This document shows, in pieces, positions 50,719-61,708 of a DNA stretch of 64,000 bases (positions are counted from its first letter, which is position 1; every line of letters starts with the position of its first letter). The notes below the pieces were generated by a model. That model worked only from the letters and a program-made list of their open reading frames with translations. It searched no databases and was not told the origin of the DNA. The position numbers and the translations under genes were made by a program. Source of the stretch: an uncultured Mycoplasma sp. (GTDB taxonomy: Bacteria > Bacillota_I > Bacilli_A > Mycoplasmatales > Metamycoplasmataceae); assembly GCA_947039505.1 (NCBI GenBank), contig CAMQYZ010000002.1, forward strand, positions 62,001 to 126,000. Reading direction: 5' to 3'.

Positions 50719-52038
50719 ATGAATTTTATTGCAAAAAAATTATTAGGAGGCTTGTTATTAACAGGTATTGTTCCAGCTACATTACTTTTAACATCATGTA
50801 GTACTAATGATGAACAACCTTTTGATATGGGTATTTCAGAAAGTATAAAAGATTATTACGGAGAAAAAATTGCTACAAAAGCATCAGAAGCTCCAGAAAA
50901 AGTAGATAGAAAAACTATATTAATTACAGCTGCAGGACGTGTAAATGATAAATCATTCAATCAATCTGTTTGAGAAGCTATGTCGTTATACAAAGAACAA
51001 GCAGAAATTACTGACAAAAAAACAATTACTTTTAGACAAACAGAAGAAGATAATCAACTACCTTCTATGTATGATTTAGCATTAAATGAAGGATACAAAA
51101 CATGAGTCTTGACAGGATTCCAACAAGAAACTTTGTTTAAATCATGATTAGCTAGATCTGGAAATCAAGATAAATTTATAGCTTCTAAAGCGGTTGTTGT
51201 AGGAGTTGATTGAAATGGTTCATCATTTATACCAAAAGGACAATTTTTTGGTTTAGGTTTTAAATCTCAAGAAGCTTCTTGAGTAGTTGGTTATGCAGCT
51301 TCTAAATATTTATCAACTACTGATAAACCGTATCTTTCTTCATTTGGTGGAGGTAGTTTTGAAGGTGTAACTAATTTTAATAATGGCTTTTTACAAGGTA
51401 TGTTAGATTGAAATACAGCCAATCCAGATAAAAAAGTAAAATTCCATTCAGGAAACAAACAAGCAAATTCTATTAATTTATCAACAGGTTTTTTAGTTAA
51501 TCCTGAAGCAATGCAAACCGTTGAAAGTATTGTTGGTATAGGTGCTGATGTTCCTCAAATTATTATGCCTGTGGCAGGTACATTAACTACAACTACAATA
51601 GATAACATTAATGATAAAAGAAGTTCACAAATGGTTATTGGAGTTGATACTAATCAATCATTAGCCTTTCCAAACGATAAAGGAAAATTCTTTTCATCAG
51701 TTGAAAAGAAAGTGGCAGTAGGAGTATATAAAGCACTAATACTTTTAGCTGATATTCCATTAGATTTCAAAGAGGGCACAACTGTTGATGATGCTGGATT
51801 TGAATCAACTTTTGTTGAATATCAAACAAATGCATATGTGGAATATGGATTTGATAAAGGATTGGTAGGATATTCTCCTTCAACCTTATCTAATTCTGAC
51901 GATGCAGCTCAAGTAAATATATTCTTAGATGAAGCTTATGAAAAATTTTCAACATCAACACCTCAATTTATAAGCATGATAGATGGAAATAACAATCAAA
52001 AACTACTTAATGCTTTAGTTGTAAAAATTAATTTATAA
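50719..52038 (+). CDS. BMP-family nucleoside-binding lipoprotein 3
   Basis: 439 aa, same fold markers (ILITAAGRVNDKSFNQS, VGVDWNGSSF, SSFGGGSFEGVTNFNNG, IGVDTNQS). More diverged than copies 1 and 2, with a distinct C-terminus (DIPLDFKEGTTVDDAGF, SPSTLSNSDDAAQ). Lipobox LLLTSC; TAGGAG before ATG. The upstream region lacks the exact inverted repeat found at the other three copies, which may mean different control. Confidence 0.9.
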
Positions 52039-52061
52039 AATACATCAATGATTTGTATTTT

Positions 52062-52081
52062 TTGTTATGCAAAAATAACAA
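52062..52081. promoter_or_regulatory. Inverted-repeat operator candidate, BMP gene 4
   Basis: TTGTTAT-N6-ATAACAA, 30 bp upstream of TATAAT (52112-52117). With flanking bases the arms pair over 10 bp. Confidence 0.55.
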
Positions 52082-52155
52082 AAAAATATATAAATATTAA
52101 AAATAAAACTTTATAATAATTGTTGAGTTTAATGTTCAAGGGGAGGGGCGAAGAT

Positions 52156-53487
52156 ATGTTGAAAATTAAAAAAGTGTTATCTTTGGGTTTTTTAATTACA
52201 GCAATTATTCCTTCAACAATTCTTTTTACTTCATGTTCTGACACAACTAATAATGGAGAAATTTTTAATGTGGATATACCACAAGAAACAAAAACATATT
52301 ATGGTGAAAAAATTACAAATAAATTGAATGATGATCCCATTAGTATGAATAGAAAAACAATGTTAATTACTGCTGGTGCTTTAGTTAATGATAAATCGTT
52401 TAATCAAGAAACTTGAGGAGCTTTGCAAGTTTTTAAAGAGCAAGCAAAAATTACAGATAAAGAAACAATTACTTATAGAGAAACAACGGAAGATTCCAAA
52501 TTATCTCCTATGTATGATCAAGCACTATCTGCTAATTATAAAACTTGAATTTTAACTGGTTTTCAACATATAGAAAGTTTTAAATCATGATTAAAGCAAT
52601 CTGACAATCAAGCAAAATTTATAGCTTTAGGAGCAGTTGTTGTAGGAGTTGATTGAGATGGCACAAGTTTTGTCCCTGAAGGACATTTTTTTGGTTTAGG
52701 TTTTGAATCTCAGGAAGCTTCTTGAGTGGTTGGTCATGCTGCTTCAGAATATTTATCAGCTTCTAATAAACCACCTCATCTTTCTTCATTTGGTGGAGGT
52801 ATTTTTGAAGGTGTAACTGATTTTAATAATGGTTTTTTACAAGGTATGTTAGATTGAAATAAAGCTAATGAAACTCAAAAAGTGAAATTTTATTCAGGAA
52901 ATGCACAATCATCCACCATAGATTTAAATACTGGTTTTGACCCTTCTGCAGCGGGTACCATTGATAAAGTGGTTAATGTTATAGGTACAAGTAAAGAATC
53001 AGCTCAAATTATCTTGCCTGTTGCAGGCGGTTTGATAGGTGTTGCTATAGATGATATCAAAAATAAAAGAAGTTCACAAATGGTTATTGGAGTTGATACT
53101 AATCAATCATTAGCTTTTCCACAAGAAAAAAATATGTTTTTTTCTTCAATAGAAAAGAAAGTGGCAATGGCGATTTATAAAACGATGATTATGTTATCAG
53201 GAATTCCTTTAGATTTTGTTTCGACAACAGGACTACCAACAGATGTTGGTTTTCAAAAAGCTTTTTTAGAAAACGAAAAAAGTCAATTTATTTCTTATGG
53301 TTTTGATATGGGGTTTGTGGGTTATTCATCTTCAACTCTTATAGGTGAAGAGGCTGACAAAGCCAATTTATCTTTAAAAAAGGCTCATGATAAATTCTTA
53401 GAAATCAAACCTGTATTTCAATCTATGAATAATCCAAATAACAATCAATTATTATTAGATAAAATTATTGGAGCTATTAATAGTTAA
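52156..53487 (+). CDS. BMP-family nucleoside-binding lipoprotein 4
   Basis: 443 aa, the most diverged copy (MLITAGALVNDKSFNQET, VGVDWDGTSFVPEGHFFGLGF, SSFGGGIFEGVTDFNNGF). Lipobox TILFTSC. Start at ATG 52156 is preferred because GGGAGGGG lies just before it; an in-frame TTG at 52120 is less likely. It is separated from the ATPase gene by three bases, so this copy is probably the one co-transcribed with the transporter. Confidence 0.9.
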
Positions 53488-53490
53488 ATT

Positions 53491-55035
53491 ATGAAAAAAC
53501 AAGTAGCTGTAGAAATGGTGAATATCACTAAAGAATTTCCTGGAATTAAGGCAAATGATAATATAAATATTGCCATTAAAAAAGGCACTATTCACGCTTT
53601 AGTTGGTGAAAATGGTGCGGGTAAATCAACATTAATGTCAATTTTGTTTGGTATTTATAAACCAACATCTGGAACTATTAAAATTGATGGTTCTCCCTTA
53701 GTGATTAGTGGACCAAATCAAGCAAATGATATAGGGATAGGTATGGTGCATCAACATTTTAAATTGGTGGGTAATTATACTAATTTTGAGAATATTATTT
53801 TAGGTGCTGAATTTCAAAAAAATGGTTTTCTAGATAGAAAAACATCATTAGTGAAAATAAAATTACTACAAAGAAAATTTGGTTTAATTTTTGATTTAGA
53901 TCAATTAACATCTAAGGCAACCATTGTTACACAACAAAAAATAGAAATTATTAAAATGTTGTATAGAGATTCTGATATATTAATTTTTGATGAACCGACT
54001 GCTGTTTTGGCTCCAAAAGAAATAGATGATTTTTTAATAATATTAAAATTTTTAAAAGACAATGGCAAAACAATTCTTTTTATTTCTCATAAATTGTGAG
54101 AAGTAATGAAAGTTTCTGATGAAGTAACTGTTATTAGACATGGTAAAGTTATGAAACATTATGAATCATTAGAAGGTATTACTACAGTAGATATTGCTAA
54201 TGAAATGGTGGGTCAAAATGTTGTTCATTCTAAAAATCAAAAACATGATCATTCTGATAAAGTCATTTTAAAGTTAGAAAATGTTTTTGCTGGTGAGAAA
54301 TTAAAAAATTTAAATTTAGAAATTCATGCTGGAGAAATTTTGGCAATTGCTGGAGTTGCTGGAAATGGACAAGAGGATTTAGAATATATCCTTTCAGGAA
54401 TATTACAACCCAAAGAAGGTAAGATATTTTTAAGAAATCGCTTAAATGATGAATTTAAAGACATAACTAACCTTTCTTCCAAAGAAAAAAATAAAAACTT
54501 TATTTCTGTAGTTCCTGGAGATAGACACAAACATGGATTAGTTCTTGATTTTGATATTAATGATAATTCAATCATAAGAAATTTAGGGGACAAAAAATTT
54601 GCTAAAAACTTTATCATTAATAACAAAGCTAAAAAACTTTTTTCTCATCATATTATTGAAAAATATGATGTCCGTGGTTCAAGAGAAGGAAACTCAATAG
54701 CTAGATCTTTATCTGGTGGAAATCAACAAAAAGCAATTGTTGGTAGAGAAATGCTAACCGATCATGATTTAATTGTTATTGTACAACCTACAAGAGGTTT
54801 GGATATAGGTGCAATTAATATGATTCATGAAGAAATACTGAAGGAAAAAGAAAAAGGGAAAGCAGTTTTATTAATTTCATATGAATTAGATGAAATTATT
54901 TCATTAGCAGACACAATTGCTGTTATGAATAAAGGTCAAATAGTTGGTCTTAAACCAGCTCCAGAATTTGAAAGAAAAGAAATAGGATTGTTGATGGCAG
55001 GATTAGATCAGACAGGAGAACTATATGAAAAATAA
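53491..55035 (+). CDS. Nucleoside ABC importer ATPase (two fused domains)
   Basis: 514 aa. NBD1 has Walker A GENGAGKST near 38 and Walker B ILIFDEPTA, but its signature motif is worn (ATIVTQQKIEII). NBD2 has a degenerate Walker A (GVAGNGQED, no Lys), a good signature LSGGNQQKA and IVQPTRGLD. This asymmetry is usual in RbsA/NupO-type importers. It powers the two permeases that follow, with BMP lipoproteins as binding proteins. ATG follows the BMP4 stop by three bases; the end overlaps the next gene by 11. Confidence 0.92.
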
Positions 55036-55114
55036 ATTTAATTTTTCTGATATGAAAAATAAATTTGCTTTTTCTAGTGTAAAAAATAAATTTGCCTTTT
55101 CAAGTATTAAGAAT
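55025..55114 (+). repeat. 27-bp tandem repeat at the N-terminus of permease 1
   Basis: Three consecutive 27-bp units encode KNKF(N/A)FS(D/S), and a fourth, partial unit reads IKNNLSS. The in-frame unit length suggests recent slippage expansion. Confidence 0.75.
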
Positions 55115-56929
55115 AATTTATCAAGCGAAAAAGAAGTTAATGGTCGTCGTCGTCTTTATAATTCTCTATGAGCTTTGTTGTTTGGAGTTTTGGTAAGTGT
55201 ATTAATTATTGCTATAACAGGAAATAATCCTTTTGAAGTTTTTGAAACTATTTTTAGTGATGCTATTGGACAAAATGTTGGATTTGTTACCACTACTATA
55301 GTTTTTATTGTTGCTACTTTGGGAACGGCATTATGTTTTAAGTCCGGTATTTTTAATATTGGTGTTTCAGGTCAAATGATGGCAGGTGGAATTACTTCTA
55401 TTTTAATTTTGAAATTAGTTGGAATTAATGGTGGTACTATTGTATTGTCAATTTTATTGTCAATGATTTCAGGTGCTTTAGTTGCAATGGTTGTTGGAGT
55501 TTTAAAAGCTTTTTTAAAAGTTAATGAAGTAGTTTCCACCATTTTATTAAACTGAATAGTTTTTTATATTATCAAATTTATTATTCAGAGTGATATTCCT
55601 GGATTAGTTAGTGCGCAAAGTATTGCACAAAATCAAACAGAAATATTTAATTTGCCAGATTTTTTTCAAACAAGCGGTTGATTAGCCTTGTTATCAATTT
55701 TTGGTGTTGTTATGATTTTTATTATGTGATTTGTATTTGCAAAAACAACTTTGGGATACAAAATGAAAATGTTAGCTATGAATAAAGATGCATCAAAATA
55801 TGCAGGTTCTAATGCTAAGGTGATGATTATTATAATAATGTCTATTTCAGGTGCTCTTTCGGGATTAGCAGGATTTTTATATTATACAGAACTCGGTGTT
55901 ATAAGTGCCAAAAGCGAACCTAATACTATGGGATTTGATACTATTGCTATTGCTTTGCTTGTATATAATAATTCTTTTGGTATTGGGATTGCCTCAGTAT
56001 TATTTGCAATTATTAAATTGGGTGGTGGTTCATTGAAACCTTTATATCCACCATTAACAGAAGATTTTGCTCAAATTATGTTTGGTATTATAATTTATGT
56101 TGCTGCTATAGGTGTAGTGTTTGAAAAGTTTAAAATATATACACTTATTAAAAATCAATACATTTATTGAAAAAATCCAAAATATAAATCATTATTTCAA
56201 GAATATTGAATGGAAAAAAAGAAAATAAGAAAAATTGAACAAGAAAATAACAATACCATTAAAATTTTGCGTTCTGAAAATGCAACAAAATGAAAAGAAA
56301 TTAAAGAAAAATCAATTAGAAGAAAAGAAGCTTTAGATGATGAATTATTTGCTAATTCTGGTTCTATTTCTAAGAAAGATATTTGGACACAAATGTCTAA
56401 AAAAACAATTTCGAAAAAAGAAGCTTGAAAACAGTTGACTACCAAACACAAATCATTAATAGACATATCGGAAGAATATCAACAACAGTATTTTGCAGAA
56501 ATATTACTAATTAAAAAAGAAAAAGATGATGAATTGTTTGCTAATAAATATTATGAAGTTGCTATATTGAAAGGTTCTTCAAAAAATTTAAAAGTAGAAA
56601 ATAAAAATAAATTTTATGAACAAAGAAAAGAAATGATCGAAAAATATGAATCGCAAAAAGAGGAACTAAAAAATAGTAAAGATCCATCAAAAAAATTAAA
56701 GATAGAAAATCAGAATAAATTTCATGAACAAAGAAGAATGCTTATTGAAAATTATGAATTGCAAAAAGAGGAACTAAAAAATAGCCAAGATCCATCAGAA
56801 AAATTAAAGATAGAAAATCAAAATAAATTTTATGAACAAAGAGACATAATTATTCAGGATTATGAATTGCAAAAAGAGGAAATAAAAAATAATAAATATT
56901 CTTTGAAAAATAAAGGAAGGAAAAGATAA
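55025..56929 (+). CDS. Nucleoside ABC permease 1 with repeat-bearing tails
   Basis: 634 aa. The core (about residues 45-385) is a BPD_transp_2-type permease: FKSGIFNIGVSGQMMAGG, LKAFLKVNEVVSTILLNWI, SGALSGLAGFLYYTE, IAIALLVYNN. The N-terminus is three 9-residue repeats (MKNKFNFSD, MKNKFAFSS, VKNKFAFSS). After the last helix about 250 charged residues follow, ending in three 36-residue coiled-coil repeats (NKFYEQRKEMIEKYESQKEELKN and variants). Both tails should face the cytosol. The frame is open throughout with TGA as Trp. Such tails are unusual for this family. Confidence 0.88.
56606..56920 (+). repeat. 108-bp tandem repeats in the C-terminal tail of permease 1
   Basis: Units start at 56606, 56714 and 56822. 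Each encodes NKF(Y/H)EQR, then Y-E-x-Q-K-E-E, K-N-x-x-(D)-P-S and K(I)ENQ. A related partial unit precedes the first (about 56576). Predicted coiled coil. Confidence 0.8.
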
Positions 56930-57876
56930 TGGAAATATTTAGTTCAATAACCACACTTGCAGTTATGTATTTTGGAATTTTGGCATTAAGTTCTATTGCA
57001 GCTATAATTTCTGAGCGTGTAGGAATTGTTAATATTGGAATAAATGGTACTATTGTCTTTGGTGCAACTGTTTACATGATTTTTGCTAGCATCTTTTCTA
57101 ATAAGGGTATGCATGAAGGGTCTCCTTGATTACAAATACCTTTATTTATTATTTCAGGCTTATCAGGAGTAGTTTTCTCATCATTGCATGGATATGCAAC
57201 AATTAAACTTAAAGCTAATCATATTATTTCAGGTGTTGCTATGAATATTTTGGCGACAGCAATTACTTTAACGGTTTTGTTTATTTTTGGTGATGCAAAT
57301 AAAATGACTTATAATGTTCCGGAATTATCCTTAGGAAATAATGCTCGAAAAGAATTAAGTGGAATTATTTCATTAAGTTCTTTTGTAATGATTATAACAA
57401 TTATTGTTTCTTGAATCATGTTGAATAAAACTAGATGAGGTTTGAGAATGAAATCTATTGGAGAAAATCCACAAGCATCAGATGCTGCTGGAATAAATGT
57501 TAATTATTTTAAATGACAAGGAGTTTTAATTTCAGGATTATTAGCAGGATTAGCAGGAGCAATGTTTATGACATCTACAAGATCTAGTGGATCTACCTTT
57601 AAAGGTTCGGTAGAAGGTCTTGGTTATTTATCATTGGCCATAATGATTATAGGGAAGTGAAAAATACTTCCTGCTGTTTTAGCAGCAGCTGTTTTTTCTT
57701 GTCTATTAGGAGTTAGTTATAGTTTTTCTTCATTTGTTCCAAAAGAGTATGATAGTTATAAATATCTAGTATTAACAATTCCTTATTTAGGAACATTAAT
57801 AGCTATGACTATCTTTGGAAAAAAAGCTATGAGGCCCAATGCTGCAGGTATCCCTTATGACCAATCGTTGAGATAA
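56929..57876 (+). CDS. Nucleoside ABC permease 2
   Basis: 315 aa, second membrane subunit: ISERVGIVNIGINGTIVFGA, LKANHIISGVAMNILA, TRWGLRMKSIGENPQASDAAGI, SGLLAGLAGAMFM, RPNAAGIPYDQS at the end. The EAA-like RSIGENP loop contacts the ATPase. ATG shares a base with the stop of permease 1 (TAATGG). Completes the importer operon; a hairpin follows. Confidence 0.93.
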
Positions 57877-57933
57877 AATTGCAAAATTTATGAAGTTTAA
57901 ATAATAATGATGCCATTTTTGTATATTAAATTC

Positions 57934-57964
57934 CATTTTAAAGTTAAAGTTTGACTTTAAAATG
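57934..57964 (+). terminator. Hairpin after the importer operon
   Basis: 11-bp stem CATTTTAAAGT/ACTTTAAAATG with a 9-base loop. No long T-run follows; instead TATAAT (57966-57971), probably the promoter for the next unit. Confidence 0.5.
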
Positions 57965-58010
57965 TTATAATTCTATAAAAAATATATAAGTTTTTAAATA
58001 AGGAAGTGCT

Positions 58011-58310
58011 ATGGACATGTCATTGTTGTCTAACAATATTATCAAAAACCTTTCTAGCATTCCTGGTATTTTAGGTTTTTGTAATATTGATGCTTCTAAT
58101 AAAGAATTGAAAGATGAAAATACTTGAACACAATCTTTATCTATAAATCATAAAGATGATATTGTGAGTTTTAATGTGGCTATTATAATTGCAGTTGATT
58201 CAACTATTAATAATATTGCTCAACAAATTAAGCAAAAAATTAAATTTAATTTTCAAAATATGAATTATACATTGGGGACTATTAACATTTATATAAAGGG
58301 CGTTAAATAA
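58011..58310 (+). CDS. Asp23/Gls24-family protein (YloU-like)
   Basis: 99 aa. The position directly before fakA and the pattern SSIPGILGF, VSFNVAIIIAVDSTINNIAQQIKQKIKFNFQNM, LGTINIYIKGV fit YloU. Its role is uncertain; in Firmicutes it always accompanies the fatty acid kinase gene. AAGGAAG precedes ATG. TATAAT at 57966 is its likely promoter. The stop shares bases with fakA. Confidence 0.8.
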
Positions 58311-59944
58311 TGAATCATATTTCAATTAAAGATTGAACTGGAGCAATTATTTCTGCTTCCAACAATATGCAAAATCATAAAAATAGAATTAATTCTCTGA
58401 ATGTCTTTCCGGTTCCAGATGGAGATACTGGAACAAATATGTCTTCAACCATCAAAAAAGCAGCCGATTCACTATTGGTAACAAATCCAAACAATTTAAA
58501 TCAATTATTACAAGGTATTTCTAAAGATATGCTTTTGGGTGCAAGAGGAAATTCTGGAGTAATTCTTTCTCAAATATTTAAGGGTTTTTCAATTGGTTGA
58601 AAAGGCCTTGCTAAAATAGAGTCTAAAAATATTGTTAACGGATTTAAAGAAGCATCTAAAATGGCATATGCTTCTGTAATAAACCCAATTGAAGGAACAA
58701 TCCTGACTGTTATTAGAGAAACATATGAAAATTTAGAAAAAAATGTAAAGCCATCAATGAGTATCATAAAAATTTTTGAAATGGCCTTACAATATGCAAG
58801 AAAAAGTTGCGATAATACACCTAATTTATTGGCTGTTTTAAAAGAAGTTGGTGTTGTTGATTCTGGTGGTGAAGGATTAAATATAATTTTGGAAGGTGTT
58901 TTACAGTCTTTAAAAGGTGAACCAATTCAAATTTCAAAAGAAGAAGCACAAATGCAACAATTCACTGGTGAATTAGAAATTTATGATGGAGAATTCGGAT
59001 ATTGTACAGAACTAATTTTAAAATTGGAGCAAACAGTAAAATTTAGTAAACCAGAATTTGTAAAGGGTTTATCAAAATTAGGTAATTCTATTGTTGTAGT
59101 TCAAGATGAAGAAATTGTAAAAATTCATATACATGCTCTACATCCAGGTAAGGTTTTGAATTATGCACAAAAATTTGGTGAATTTGATGCTATCAAATCT
59201 GAAAATATGACTATTCAAGCAGGAGATACAAAATCTAATATTACTTTACAAGAAAAAAAATATAACAGTCCTAATGCTAAGAAAAAAACTTCAGCTATTA
59301 TTTCATGCAACACAGGATCTGGGATCATTGAATTAATGAAAGAGTATGAATGTGATTATATTATTGAGGGTGGTCAAACAAATAATCCTTCAGCACAAGA
59401 TATTATTGAAGCTATTAAATTTGTTAATGCTGACAATATTTTTATATTACCTAATAATTCAAATATTATTCTGACAGCTCAACAAGCAGCAAAAATTATT
59501 AAAAACAAAAACATTAGAGTTCTTTCTACAAAAACTCAAGTAGAAGGAATTACAGCGATGTTGAATTTTTCATCTGAACTAAGTTTGGAAGAAAATTTAG
59601 AAGAAATAGAATCATCATTAAAAAACTTAGTGACTGGTCAAATTACAGCAGCTATAAAAGATACAACAATAAATAATGTCAAAGTCAAAAAAGGTGAATT
59701 TTTAATGATGATTGAAAATAAAATTGTGGGTTGTAAAAGAAATATAATAAAAGCTGGTCAAGCTTTGGTAAAAGAAATGTTATCGAAAAAAAATGCAGAA
59801 ATAGTTGTTATTTATTATGGTGCAGATTCAACAAAATTAGATGCTGATGAATTAGAGAAATATATTATTTCTAATTTTGATGTGGAAGTGGAAATTTATA
59901 ATGGAGATCAACCTATTTATAATTTTTTGATTAGTGTAGAATAG
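58310..59944 (+). CDS. fakA: Fatty acid kinase FakA (DAK2 domain)
   Basis: Phosphorylates host-derived fatty acids bound to FakB, for use by PlsX/PlsY. 544 aa. N-terminal DAK2 nucleotide-binding domain: NSLNVFPVPDGDTGTNMSSTI with the metal-binding Asp residues, GARGNSGVILSQIFKG, and VDSGGEGL. The C-terminal FakB-interacting half contains ISCNTGSGIIELMKE, GGQTNNPSAQDI and ILPNNSNI. Starts by overlapping the YloU stop (TAATG). FakB itself is not in the window. Confidence 0.92.
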
Positions 59945-59949
59945 ATTTT

Positions 59950-60936
59950 ATGAAAAAAATAGCTTTTGATGTAATGGGAAATGACAATGGAGTAGAAGGG
60001 GCAATTAGTGCTTCAATGAAATTTGTCCAAAAATATGAAGATTATTCCATAGTTTTAATTGGTGATAAGGAATTAATTAACCAAACACTTATTTCACATG
60101 AAAGAATAAGTGTTGTCCACAATGCTAGTAATCTAGATAAAAATTCTAATATTAGAAATGCTCATATGGATAATAACTCTATGACAGATGCATTGAAGAT
60201 GTTAAAAGAAGGTCAAGTTAATGGTTGTCTTTCCTCTGGAGATTCAGCGAGATTAATGGTTTCGTCTATATTTATTTTGAAAAGATTAAAAGGAATTAGT
60301 AGACCTGCCTTTATGCCTATTTTTCCAACTATTATTAAAAACAAAAAATTTGTTATGTTAGATGTGGGTGCTAATTTAGATATTAATGTAGAACACCTAG
60401 TTCAATGAGCTAAATTGGGTGTTGCTTTTACCTCTACAGTTTTGAAAATTAAAGATCCTAAAGTAAGTATTTTAAATGTTGGTACTGAAGATAATAAAGG
60501 TTTTCCGCAACACCAAGAAGCTCATTTAGAGTTGAAAAAATTAAAGAGCGAAAATAAAATGAATTATGTTGGTTTTATTGAAGCGCGTGATATTCTTGCT
60601 GGCGATGTTGACGTTATTGTTTCAGATGGATATGGTGGAAATATTGCTTTAAAATCTATGGAAGGAGCGATCTTGAATTTCCAAAAAATAATTAAAGAGA
60701 ATTTAACTTCAAATATTTTTAGAAAAATTAATGCTCTTTTATTAAAGGGTGCTTTCAACAACATTAAAGAACATTTAGATTATCGTAATGTTGGTGCTGC
60801 TTGAATTATTGGTGTTGATGGAATAGTTATTAAGTGTCATGGCTCTTCAGACGAAAAAGCATATCAAGGGGCATTGTTGCAATTAAAGCAAGGTTTAGAT
60901 TTAAATGGTTTGGAAGAATTTAAAAAGGTTTTATAA
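59950..60936 (+). CDS. plsX: Phosphate acyltransferase PlsX
   Basis: 328 aa. IAFDVMGNDNGVEGAI, CLSSGDSARLMVSS, MLDVGANLDI, FTSTVLKIKDPKVSILNVG and VSDGYGGNIALK are PlsX signatures. It converts acyl-carrier and acyl-phosphate intermediates; paired with FakA it links exogenous fatty acids to phospholipid synthesis. It follows fakA by five bases, and its stop overlaps the rnc start (TAATG). Confidence 0.95.
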
Positions 60937-61625
60937 TGAAGCAACTATTAATTAAGGATTTTTTAGATAAATATAAAATTGAATATCAAAATATTGATTA
61001 CTATCAAAGAGCAGTTACTCACACTACCTATTCAAATGAACATAAAAATTCTGAGTCATATGAAATGTTAGAGTTATTAGGTGATTCAATAATTCAAGCA
61101 AAATCTACTTTAATAATCTTTAAACATTTTAAGAAAATTGGTGTAGGTGAAGCAACACAAATTAGATCAAAAAATGTAGACAATATAGCTCTTGCTAAAA
61201 TAACTAAAGAGTTGGGATTAAATAACTATTTATTGTGCTCAAATAATAGAGAAGAGTTAATTAATAAACCTAAGATATGTGCAGATCTTTTTGAATCTTT
61301 TATTGGTGCACTATTTTTAGATTTGGGACACGAAGCTGTTGATAAATTTTTAGCAAAATTTTTAGCACCTAAAATCAAATTAACAGACAAACACAATCTT
61401 AAAGATTTTAAAACTAAATTTCAAGAATTGATTCAATCTCATTCAACAACAGAGATATTCTATATATCGACTAAACAACCTGATAATAACTTTAAAACTA
61501 AATTAATGCATGATGAAAAGTGTTATGGAGTAGGATATGGAAAAACTAAAAAAATAGCGGAAAATTTTGCTGCTCAAAATGCTTTAGAAAAAAATAGCTC
61601 ATTAGTAAAAAAACAAATTTCATAA
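60936..61625 (+). CDS. rnc: Ribonuclease III
   Basis: 229 aa. The catalytic signature YEMLELLGDSIIQA (Glu and Asp of the active site) is followed by DLFESFIGALFLD with the second acidic pair, and a C-terminal dsRNA-binding domain (DFKTKFQELIQSH, GYGKTKKIAENFAAQNALEK). Processes rRNA and structured RNAs. The plsX-rnc-smc order is classic for Firmicutes. Confidence 0.95.
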   Translation: MKQLLIKDFLDKYKIEYQNIDYYQRAVTHTTYSNEHKNSESYEMLELLGDSIIQAKSTLIIFKHFKKIGVGEATQIRSKNVDNIALAKITKELGLNNYLLCSNNREELINKPKICADLFESFIGALFLDLGHEAVDKFLAKFLAPKIKLTDKHNLKDFKTKFQELIQSHSTTEIFYISTKQPDNNFKTKLMHDEKCYGVGYGKTKKIAENFAAQNALEKNSSLVKKQIS

Positions 61626-61708
61626 TTGTTATATATAATTGTTTTTATGATAAATGTGATAACATTTTATTATAATTAATATGTAACAAAAATTCATAAA
61701 GGAATCCC

